Positions 1 to 5,312 of a stretch of 5,312 nt of DNA are shown one piece after another. A model generated the notes under the pieces. It saw nothing but the letters and a program-made list of their open reading frames with translations, did not search any database and was not told the origin of the DNA. Positions within the stretch are counted from its first letter, which is position 1. Each line of letters begins with the position of its first letter. The DNA comes from Euryarchaeota archaeon UBA91 (GTDB lineage Archaea; Thermoplasmatota; Poseidoniia; Poseidoniales; Poseidoniaceae), in assembly GCA_002499705.1 (NCBI GenBank), contig DAMU01000052.1, forward strand, positions 1-5,312. Direction: 5' to 3'. A program made the position numbers and the translations under genes.

Positions 1-571
1 CATCGGCGCTGTCGTTATGGAGAGTGCCGTTTCCCATGGCTAAAAATACCGAGGTGTTGTAGTAAAATGCGTATTGCTCTTGCGAAGATTGGTCATCTTC
101 TTGCAGACCACTTCGAGGACTGAGGAGCATGTCCCAAGGGGAAGTTGACTTGGCGTTAATAGCGTCGAGGAAATCATAGGGGACCGTTTGGTCAATGTCT
201 TTAATTTCTTGGACAGCCACCAAATCATAGGTGAGTATGATATCAACAAGTGCGTCGACAACAGCGGGTTTACCCATCTTCGTTTCTCCGAATACTTTGA
301 TGTTGAAAGTAGCAATACGGGCAACTTCTGAACGGTTGAGTTCTGGCGCGCGAGCATCATCTGTCGTGGTATTATTTTCGATGTAAATCGTTGTAGTCTC
401 ATCTTCTCCCGGAACCAGGACATATACCACGTCTGAGTCATCTGAAAGAATAGATTGTAAAGCAATAGGAGCGAGAATAAGGATAGCGACAAGGCTTAGA
501 CCTTGTAAATAACCGCTGTAGTCACCCATAGCAAGTGGTAGACCGTTCTGGTTATCAACGTTTAACTTCAT
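1..571 (-). CDS. Membrane-anchored DNase I-like endonuclease, N-terminal 190 residues (C-terminus off the left edge)
   Basis: Endonuclease/exonuclease/phosphatase (EEP) fold, DNase I branch, which is expected to cut DNA phosphodiester bonds with divalent metal. The frame is open from ATG at 569-571 to the edge. Residues 21-41 form a hydrophobic segment (bases 449-511), read as a signal anchor or uncleaved signal. An acidic, Asn/Thr-rich linker follows (about 43-82). The nuclease domain starts near residue 85 with IATFNIKVFGETKMG, strikingly like the start of mature mammalian DNase I. Against bovine DNase I recalled from memory, Asn90 matches Asn7 and Glu122 (in VQEIKD) matches metal ligand Glu39 without gaps. 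Glu165 (SSQEQYAFYY) matches Glu78 after a 4-residue loop insertion. Tyr76, which stacks in the DNA minor groove, appears to be Ser163. The catalytic histidines would lie beyond the window, so intactness cannot be judged. An extracellular role (DNA scavenging) is inferred. There is no clear ribosome binding site, so translation may be leaderless. It is transcribed divergently from the TPR gene. Confidence 0.88.
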   Translation of the reverse strand, partial: MKLNVDNQNGLPLAMGDYSGYLQGLSLVAILILAPIALQSILSDDSDVVYVLVPGEDETTTIYIENNTTTDDARAPELNRSEVARIATFNIKVFGETKMGKPAVVDALVDIILTYDLVAVQEIKDIDQTVPYDFLDAINAKSTSPWDMLLSPRSGLQEDDQSSQEQYAFYYNTSVFLAMGNGTLHNDSAD

Positions 572-618
572 TGAAAGCCAACACATAGGTTCTTGACGCG
601 TGGAGGGTGCGCACAGCC
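572..618. promoter_or_regulatory. Divergent intergenic region between the nuclease and TPR genes
   Basis: These 47 bases separate two outward-facing start codons, so promoters for both directions must lie here or inside the 5' ends of the genes. The only plus-strand signal I trust is the GGAGG at 602-606. A TTTAA at 561-565, within the nuclease gene, could be a weak archaeal TATA-like box for the rightward transcript. A TTGACG at 592-597 resembles a bacterial -35 box but has no -10 partner at the right distance. No inverted repeat that would mark an operator was seen. Confidence 0.35.
602..606 (+). promoter_or_regulatory. Ribosome binding site GGAGG deciding the TPR gene start
   Basis: GGAGG lies 12 bases before ATG 619. 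It directly abuts the in-frame GTG at 607, leaving no spacer, so the GTG is unlikely to be the start. The spacer to ATG 619 is somewhat long but workable. Confidence 0.6.
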
Positions 619-1464
619 ATGAGCAGCGAAGTCAGTCCTGAGCAGGCCCGTCGAATTCTCGACATGCTGACTGAAGGTGGTGCAATGGATGACATCAATA
701 CACCTTTGGCACTTCGCCTGACTCCATTGGCCTTGGAACTTGAAGATACGGACCTTGCTGAGCGTCTTCTTCTTCATGCCAAAACGAACGCAACTGATGA
801 CCTTGAACGGGGATGGGCAGACTTTGAAAAAATGAAGCATGAAGAGCAAGGAATAGATTCCTTTGCCGAATTAGGAGCAAACTCAGAGTTAATCGATGGA
901 GGTGCTGCTTTGGCAGCAGCAGTCTCTCACCATGTTGCATTACTGCATTTGAGTCAAGAGGAATATGAAGAGGCTCAAACCTTTGCATCCCGTTCACTTC
1001 GACTTCGAGAAAAGATTGAAGATTTGAATGGCATTTCCTACGGACTTGCACTGCTTGAAACTTGTTCAAAGAGATTGGAAGATTATGACAACGCTTTGGT
1101 CCACGGCACACGACGTATCGAACTGGCTATGCAAATGAAAGACGAGGAGGCTCAAATCGAAGCAATGGCCGACCTTGCTCACACCCAAGCCACAATTGGA
1201 AACTTTGCTGCTTCAAAGGATCTGTATGAACAATCGCTCGACCTCTCAGTCGAACTTGAGGACCTCTCTGGACAACTTGTTGCACGTTGGGGGCTTGCTG
1301 ATCTGGCTGAAATAGCCGAGGATTACGAAACGGCGATGTTACAACTCTCCGACTGCTTACATTCATTCTTGAATGTGGGCCTCCCCACACCCTTAGCAGT
1401 CCGACAGCGTATTGAAGACTTAGCCAACTTCAATTCCGCCGGTGCTGGTGAATCGGAGAAGTGA
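619..1464 (+). CDS. TPR-repeat protein (281 aa)
   Basis: Soluble, acidic, almost entirely helical protein with no signal peptide, membrane segment or catalytic motif. From about residue 100 it holds at least three to four tetratricopeptide-like units of about 40 residues: roughly 101-135, 137-175, 178-215 and 216-254. The period can be read directly: the end-of-unit motifs IED, MKD and LED sit at 133-135, 173-175 and 213-215, exactly 40 apart. Each unit has TPR-like small-residue and aromatic positions, for example EEYEEAQTFASRSLRLR, EDYDNALVHGTRRIELA and EDYETAMLQLSDCLHSF. A 40-residue period is typical of the longer TPR_12-type repeats rather than the classic 34. Residues 1-90 are helical and more divergent. 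Such proteins are scaffolds that bind other proteins; the partner is unknown. The start is taken at ATG 619 because GTG 607 touches the ribosome binding site. The gene ends 60 bases before the monooxygenase and is probably cotranscribed with it. The TPR assignment is confident, the biological role is not. Confidence 0.85.
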   Translation: MSSEVSPEQARRILDMLTEGGAMDDINTPLALRLTPLALELEDTDLAERLLLHAKTNATDDLERGWADFEKMKHEEQGIDSFAELGANSELIDGGAALAAAVSHHVALLHLSQEEYEEAQTFASRSLRLREKIEDLNGISYGLALLETCSKRLEDYDNALVHGTRRIELAMQMKDEEAQIEAMADLAHTQATIGNFAASKDLYEQSLDLSVELEDLSGQLVARWGLADLAEIAEDYETAMLQLSDCLHSFLNVGLPTPLAVRQRIEDLANFNSAGAGESEK

Positions 1465-1505
1465 CCATCTCAAATCGCCACACTCGTTATGATGTGGTTT
1501 CGTTT

Positions 1506-1511
1506 GGAAGG
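1506..1511 (+). promoter_or_regulatory. Probable ribosome binding site GGAAGG for the monooxygenase
   Basis: GGAAGG lies 13 bases before ATG 1525. The upstream tandem ATGs at 1489 and 1492 have no such sequence at a usable distance: the nearest purine run, GGAGAAG, starts at 1455, about 30 bases away. This favours 1525. The spacer is long, so the support is moderate. Confidence 0.45.
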
Positions 1512-1524
1512 TTTGTTGACGGCC

Positions 1525-2775
1525 ATGGAGCACGACATATTCTTCTCAATAAGTCAAACCCCGGATTCTGCGGGTTTGATACCTACCGAGCAAGAAATGT
1601 TTGCAAATTACTTTCAACAACTGGAGCGTGCAGACGAACTTGGTTTCGGAGTGGGTTGGATTGCTCAATCTCATTTATCGACAGAAATTCAAAAAATGAA
1701 CTCAAAGCCTGTTGTCCCTCACTGGCAAGGAGAAGTTGGACTTTGTACTGATTTCCCTCAACTCGCTATGGAATCTTTCCGCCGAACAAAAAACATCGAA
1801 ATTGGAAGTGCAGTTGTATCGATTCTCGCATCTGGCGGCCCTATTGCTCAAGCGGAAAGAATTGCCAATACGCTCCAATTGCACGGACTCAATCAAGAAG
1901 AGAATCGTAAACTCCATGTTGGGTTTTCTGCAGGAAGGTTCGAATTTATGGCCCGTCCTTACGGAATCACACCGCGTAATTCAATCGAAGAAGCGGCTTG
2001 GCCCGCACTACGAGGTCAAATATTCATGGAAGCAGGTGATATATTTCTACGACTGCTTCGAGGAGATATTCTCAATTCAGACATGACACGTTCAACAATT
2101 CTACGACGCGAAAATTTTCGAAGTGATGAAGATTGGGAAAAAGTGCAGCAGGCTGCAATTGAATTTGAAGGATTGAACGCAGCGCCCGAAGAAATTGAAA
2201 TCCCAAAGCGGTATGTCTTTGAAGATTTGAAAATCATTCCTCAAAACTTTCGCAGAGAACTGTTGGAGATGGTAGCAGGAACGCACGATCCGAAAACACA
2301 AGTATTCCTCAATACGATTCTACCTGTCAAGGTATTCAATTTATCAATCACAAAACCAGAAATCATTGACGCAACTCATGAGCGAATGCGTGAATCCTTT
2401 CACCCTGATGGCGGGATTTGGGAAAGGAGAGATATGCCTCGAACTTCCTTTGTATTCCTTAATGCGGAACAGGATTTAACCTCTGAACAACAAAGCGCTG
2501 CTGCAAACGCTGAAGCTAAAGCAGCTCTTGGTGCATATTGGAATGCTTTAGAAGGAACAATTGACCCTTCCAAAGTACAAAACGCTGCTCAAAATGCTCT
2601 TATTGGAAACGTGGAAGAAGTTGCGCAACAAATTCTTGAAAGATTCCACCCCCAAGACCGGATTATGGCTTGGTTTGATTTCTTTAATCACGACTCAAAT
2701 CGAGTCTGCAGGGATATGACTGCCTACATGGAGCAAGTCGTTCCACTGGTTGAAAAACAACTTGCGGAGAGGTGA
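1525..2775 (+). CDS. Luciferase-like monooxygenase (LLM class flavin- or F420-dependent oxidoreductase), 416 aa
   Basis: Bacterial-luciferase-like TIM-barrel oxidoreductase; such enzymes use reduced FMN with O2, or F420, on varied organic substrates. The N-terminus MEHDIFFSISQ is a typical first barrel strand. ERADELGFGVGWIAQSH (34-50) matches the family's 'A..lGfd..W..EHH' region with His50 kept but the preceding Glu-His changed to Gln-Ser. IEIGSAVVSILASGGPIAQAERIANTL (two adjoining pieces, 91-117) is the characteristic strand followed by the 'P...AE..A.ld' helix. LHVGFSAGRFEFMARPYGI (130-148) is the 'GvGrG' substrate/cofactor region. The C-terminus has ALIGNVEEVAQQILERF (358-374), the family's 'liG.pe.v...l' helix. 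It is longer than many members (about 330-380): residues about 181-260 contain an extra charged helical region. FMN versus F420 cannot be decided from sequence alone. In-frame ATG 1489 would add 12 residues; 1525 fits the fold and the ribosome binding site better. It is followed after 4 bases by the amidohydrolase gene. Confidence 0.88.
   Translation: MEHDIFFSISQTPDSAGLIPTEQEMFANYFQQLERADELGFGVGWIAQSHLSTEIQKMNSKPVVPHWQGEVGLCTDFPQLAMESFRRTKNIEIGSAVVSILASGGPIAQAERIANTLQLHGLNQEENRKLHVGFSAGRFEFMARPYGITPRNSIEEAAWPALRGQIFMEAGDIFLRLLRGDILNSDMTRSTILRRENFRSDEDWEKVQQAAIEFEGLNAAPEEIEIPKRYVFEDLKIIPQNFRRELLEMVAGTHDPKTQVFLNTILPVKVFNLSITKPEIIDATHERMRESFHPDGGIWERRDMPRTSFVFLNAEQDLTSEQQSAAANAEAKAALGAYWNALEGTIDPSKVQNAAQNALIGNVEEVAQQILERFHPQDRIMAWFDFFNHDSNRVCRDMTAYMEQVVPLVEKQLAER
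2766..2772 (+). promoter_or_regulatory. Ribosome binding site GGAGAGG selecting a GTG start
   Basis: GGAGAGG (continuing as GGAGAGGTGA) overlaps the end and stop codon of the monooxygenase gene. It sits 7 bases before GTG 2780, an ideal spacing. An alternative in-frame TTG at 2750 has no such site and would lie inside the upstream gene. The arrangement indicates translational coupling. Confidence 0.75.
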
Positions 2776-2779
2776 AAAA

Positions 2780-3895
2780 GTGACAATAGAACACGACACT
2801 CCTTCGGCTGTTGAGCCGGGACGACCAGGGAGTTCACTCTACCCTGAATCTCCATTGGGAGAGCAAGTTGAAGGAATCCCAACAGGCCGTGAAGTCGCTT
2901 GGGAACCCTTAGTGGATTATCGCCGCAACGGGGTTTCAGAGACGACTATTCACGGTGCTATTGCTTGGTCCCATGGCGATGAGGTCATCCATTCATTTGG
3001 TGGAAACGTTTTGTGTTACGGACGTTCTATGATGAAACCGTTCATGCTCAAAGCCTTTACCAAAGAGTTAGAAGATACTTCTTGGGAACAAAAAGCAATT
3101 GCTGTTGCATCCCACAACGGAGATACCGAACACGTAGCTGCTGCACAATCACTTCTCTCTATGGAAGAATGGCCGCTTATGTTAACGCCATTGGATGTCC
3201 CATTGATTCAATTTGGAAGACAAGTTCGCCGGCCTCGAAGATGGTTTCACACGTGCTCTGGTGAGCACGCTGCAATCCTTCACGGTTGCCGCAAAAAAGG
3301 CTGGAATCGAGCAGGATATACGCTTCCTACCCACGAAGTGTTTGATGCCTACATGGCGGAAATACGAACCTATCTTGGAGAGGATTGGAAGCCGTTGCGA
3401 ATTGCTAAAGATGGATGTGGACTTCCAACCGTATCCAATACCGTTGCAGAATTAGCACAAATTTACGCCGGTTTAGTCCGTGATAAGGACAAGGACTGGA
3501 TTTGGGAATCAATGATAAGAAATCCGGACCTTGTTGGTGGATTCAATCGACTGGATTCGACCATTCTCAAAGCAGGAGGAGGCAAGGTCATTGCTAAGGA
3601 GGGAGCAGATGGATTACTGGGATTAGCCATTGAACATCCGGATTATCCGAAGGGACTTGGAATTGTAGTCAAGATTGCTCACGGCTGGAACTCCCAAGCG
3701 ATGTGGTATGTAGCCCGAGCAGTGTTGGGTGTTCTTGGAATCGATTTACGAAACCCGTATCCATTGCATCGACAAAAGGCATTCATCGTTCCTGGTATCG
3801 TCCCTGAACGGTATTTGCCGAAACTCGAAAAATTGCCTACATGGGATGAGTGGGACCCAGACCAAGACCGTTGGCTGTATGATGTCGAGGTGTGA
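2780..3895 (+). CDS. L-asparaginase II-family (Asparaginase_II, R. etli type) amidohydrolase, 371 aa, GTG start
   Basis: Member of the Asparaginase_II family, whose known enzymes hydrolyse L-asparagine to aspartate and ammonia. The family blocks are present in order: RNGVSETTIHGAIAWSHGD (49-67, the 'G..VE..H.G..av' opening), GRSMMKPF (81-88), AVASHNGDTEHV (108-119), TCSGEHAAIL (158-167), KDGCGLPT (210-217), the GGFNRLDS block (253-260) and AKEGADG (272-278). By analogy with the R. etli enzyme, recalled from memory, the two Ser-Lys pairs are Ser83/Lys86 and Ser111/Lys273, and metal-site residues Cys159, Asp211 and Cys213 are kept. The striking change is Glu162 (codon GAG) where the family normally has Lys (CSGKH). 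There is an N-terminal extension of about 40 residues without known motif and a Trp/Asp-rich C-terminal tail (from about 328). No signal peptide is seen, so it is cytoplasmic. The oxygenase ends 4 bases upstream and the dehydrogenase starts 2 bases downstream, suggesting a joint pathway. The family is sure; the asparagine substrate is not. Confidence 0.87.
   Translation: MTIEHDTPSAVEPGRPGSSLYPESPLGEQVEGIPTGREVAWEPLVDYRRNGVSETTIHGAIAWSHGDEVIHSFGGNVLCYGRSMMKPFMLKAFTKELEDTSWEQKAIAVASHNGDTEHVAAAQSLLSMEEWPLMLTPLDVPLIQFGRQVRRPRRWFHTCSGEHAAILHGCRKKGWNRAGYTLPTHEVFDAYMAEIRTYLGEDWKPLRIAKDGCGLPTVSNTVAELAQIYAGLVRDKDKDWIWESMIRNPDLVGGFNRLDSTILKAGGGKVIAKEGADGLLGLAIEHPDYPKGLGIVVKIAHGWNSQAMWYVARAVLGVLGIDLRNPYPLHRQKAFIVPGIVPERYLPKLEKLPTWDEWDPDQDRWLYDVEV
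3887..3892 (+). promoter_or_regulatory. Ribosome binding site GAGGTG for the aldehyde dehydrogenase
   Basis: GAGGTG, extended by TGA, overlaps the stop codon of the amidohydrolase gene and ends 5 bases before ATG 3898. This fits an anti-Shine-Dalgarno ending in CACCTCC and implies coupled translation. Confidence 0.65.
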
Positions 3896-3897
3896 AT

Positions 3898-5312
3898 ATG
3901 CACACGGTTGGAAATTTCATCGATGGTTCCTTCCTCTCCGCTAAAAGTGGAAAGACACTGAATGACTTGAACCCAGCAACAGAAAAAATTGTGGCCACAA
4001 TTCCACGTTCACAAGCCGAAGATGTGGAACGCGCCGTAACTGCTGCTCATTCCGCACAGGACGGGTGGTCAAAACTTACGCTTGAACAACGTGCAGACTG
4101 GCTCGACAAAATTGCTGATGCACTCGAGAAAAAGACTGAACAGATTGCACAAACAGAATCAATGGACACCGGTAAGCCAATCTCATTGGCTCGTCGTGTT
4201 GATGCAGCACGTTCAGTCAGTAATTTCAGATTTTTTGCAGATTTTGGGCGACAACAAACCCAGCAAACATTCCAAATGGAAGATGCACTCAATGTCGTCC
4301 ATCGCTCACCCGTAGGAACTGTTGGACTCATTACGCCATGGAATCTTCCGTTATACTTGCTGACATGGAAAGTAGCACCGGCACTTCTAATGGGAAATAC
4401 AATCGTTGCCAAACCAAGTGAGATCACTCCACTCACTGCTCATCTCTTGGCGGAAACTGTTCTTGAACTCGGTTTACCAAAAGGAGTTTTCAACCTTATT
4501 CACGGGCTTGGACCAGAAGTAGGCCAAGCCATTTTAGAGCATCCAGGCATCAAGGCAATATCGTTTACAGGCGGCACTGAAACAGGACGCATTGTCGCTC
4601 GGACAGCTGCCCCAATGTTCAAGAAATTGTCTCTTGAACTGGGTGGTAAAAATGCTACCGTCGTTTTTGCCGATGCGGACCTGCAAAGCGCCGTAGAAGG
4701 TGCAGTTCGAGCCGCTTTTACTAACTCTGGTCAAGTATGTCTATGCGGGTCTCGGATATTTGTCGAAGAGAAAATTTCCAAGCAGTTCAAGCACCTTTTT
4801 GTTGAAAGGGTCAGTGCAATCAAAATTGGAAATCCAATGGATGAAGGAACTGAAATGGGAACGGTCATATCACCTGAACATTTGCTCAAAGTTGAATCTT
4901 ACATCCACTTAGCAGAACAAGAAGGTGGCATTATCTTAGCGGGAGGGACTCGTGAAATGACTGGCTACAATGGACCGGAAGGAATTGGAGCATTTTTGCG
5001 TCCGACCGTTGTCGATAATCTACCGTACACTTCACGATGTGCCACTGAGGAGATTTTCGGCCCAATGGTCACTTTGCACTCGTTCACATCAGAACAAGAG
5101 GCTTTGCGGATGGTGAATTTCTCAGAATATGGTTTGGCAGGCTCTGTTTGGACATCTGACCTTGAACGAGGAGAGAGATTTTCATCACAAATTGATTCTG
5201 GTATTGTATGGGTAAACACGTGGCTTCATCGGGACTTAAGAACACCTTTTGGCGGTGTGAAAAACTCAGGAGTGGGGCGAGAAGGCGGGCAATGGTCGCT
5301 CGATTTCTTTTC
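3898..5312 (+). CDS. Aldehyde dehydrogenase, 2-aminomuconate / 2-hydroxymuconate semialdehyde dehydrogenase-like (ALDH8A1-like), C-terminus off the right edge
   Basis: NAD(P)-dependent aldehyde dehydrogenase oxidising an aldehyde to a carboxylic acid. 471 residues are visible; compared with human ALDH8A1 (487 aa, recalled) only about a dozen are missing. Catalytic set: Asn149 (TPWNLPLY), cofactor Lys172 (VAKPSE), general base Glu247 (LELGGK) and nucleophile Cys281 (SGQVCLCGSR). The Rossmann turn is SFTGGTETG (222-230), and EEIFGP is at 384-389. Subfamily evidence: TPWNLPLYLLTWK, VCLCGSRIFV and WLHRDLRTPFGG are nearly diagnostic of muconic semialdehyde dehydrogenases and ALDH8A1. The two arginines that bind substrate carboxylates in the Pseudomonas 2-aminomuconate enzyme (Arg120 and Arg464 there) correspond to Arg105 (DAARS) and Arg445 (HRDL). 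The predicted substrate is thus a muconate-type semialdehyde from tryptophan/kynurenine or catechol meta-cleavage catabolism. It starts 2 bases after the amidohydrolase stop. The ALDH superfamily is certain; the exact substrate is moderately likely. Confidence 0.95.
   Translation, partial: MHTVGNFIDGSFLSAKSGKTLNDLNPATEKIVATIPRSQAEDVERAVTAAHSAQDGWSKLTLEQRADWLDKIADALEKKTEQIAQTESMDTGKPISLARRVDAARSVSNFRFFADFGRQQTQQTFQMEDALNVVHRSPVGTVGLITPWNLPLYLLTWKVAPALLMGNTIVAKPSEITPLTAHLLAETVLELGLPKGVFNLIHGLGPEVGQAILEHPGIKAISFTGGTETGRIVARTAAPMFKKLSLELGGKNATVVFADADLQSAVEGAVRAAFTNSGQVCLCGSRIFVEEKISKQFKHLFVERVSAIKIGNPMDEGTEMGTVISPEHLLKVESYIHLAEQEGGIILAGGTREMTGYNGPEGIGAFLRPTVVDNLPYTSRCATEEIFGPMVTLHSFTSEQEALRMVNFSEYGLAGSVWTSDLERGERFSSQIDSGIVWVNTWLHRDLRTPFGGVKNSGVGREGGQWSLDFF

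Larger units (their letters stand above)
619..5312 (+). other. Probable operon: TPR protein - monooxygenase - amidohydrolase - aldehyde dehydrogenase
   Basis: Four plus-strand genes follow one another with gaps of 60, 4 and 2 bases and no terminator-like hairpin between them. The last two junctions have ribosome binding sites inside the preceding gene's end, so cotranscription of the three enzymes is nearly certain. The TPR gene joins with less certainty. The operon probably continues past the right edge; the members there are unknown. Confidence 0.75.

Noticed and set aside
40..492. 150-codon open frame on the minus strand
   Set aside because: It overlaps the DNase I-like gene on the same strand in another frame; its low-complexity Ser/Leu-rich product shows no family motif, whereas the overlapping frame has clear catalytic motifs.
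592..597. TTGACG resembling a bacterial -35 box
   Set aside because: No -10-like sequence at 16-18 bases; that position falls on the start codon of the TPR gene.
695..1111. 138-codon open frame on the minus strand
   Set aside because: Antisense shadow of the TPR gene; no domain and no ribosome binding site.
1462..1464. Single TGA between the TPR and monooxygenase frames, which are in the same phase with no other stop between them
   Set aside because: Considered as readthrough or a broken fusion. Both proteins look complete and the monooxygenase has its own ATG with an upstream GGAAGG, so a short same-phase intergenic gap is the simpler reading.
1461..1751. Frame starting at GTG 1461, overlapping the TPR stop codon as GTGA
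   Set aside because: The overlap looks like translational coupling, but the frame differs from the monooxygenase and its product is meaningless from 1525 on, where the luciferase-like frame begins.
1712..2086. 124-codon plus-strand open frame inside the monooxygenase gene
   Set aside because: Shadow of the LLM gene in another frame with no motifs.
4047..4436. 129-codon open frame on the minus strand
   Set aside because: Lies entirely opposite the ALDH coding sequence, which has unmistakable motifs; the product has no recognisable domain.

Overview
The window looks like prokaryotic DNA of moderate GC content, densely packed, with Shine-Dalgarno-like GGAGG or GAGGTG sequences before most starts. 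The TPR protein is acidic. This gene mix would fit a planktonic marine archaeon or bacterium; a Marine Group II (Poseidoniales) euryarchaeon is my best guess. That guess rests on general impression only: no rRNA, tRNA or other lineage marker is present.

Layout: on the minus strand, reading out of the left edge, lies the N-terminal part of a membrane-anchored DNase I-like nuclease (1-571). A 47-base divergent gap separates it from a plus-strand run of four genes that fills the rest of the window. These are a TPR-repeat protein (619-1464), a luciferase-like flavin or F420 monooxygenase (1525-2775), an L-asparaginase II-family amidohydrolase (2780-3895), and an aldehyde dehydrogenase cut off by the right edge (3898-5312). 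The last three genes are separated by only 4 and 2 bases, so they almost certainly form one transcript. The TPR gene is probably part of it too.

Function: the aldehyde dehydrogenase most resembles the 2-aminomuconate / 2-hydroxymuconate semialdehyde dehydrogenase (ALDH8A1-like) subfamily, and it keeps both arginines that hold the substrate carboxylates there. Set beside an oxygenase and an amide-bond hydrolase, it suggests a short catabolic route. In that route a nitrogen-containing, probably ring-derived compound is oxygenated, loses an amide or amino nitrogen, and has its aldehyde oxidised to an acid. This combination is an inference from gene order and families; I do not recognise it as a described pathway. 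The amidohydrolase carries Glu where its family normally has a zinc/active-site Lys (CSGEH instead of CSGKH), so its substrate may not be asparagine.

I saw no tRNA, rRNA, CRISPR array, insertion sequence, long repeat or clear terminator. No stretch longer than 300 bases is without a gene.
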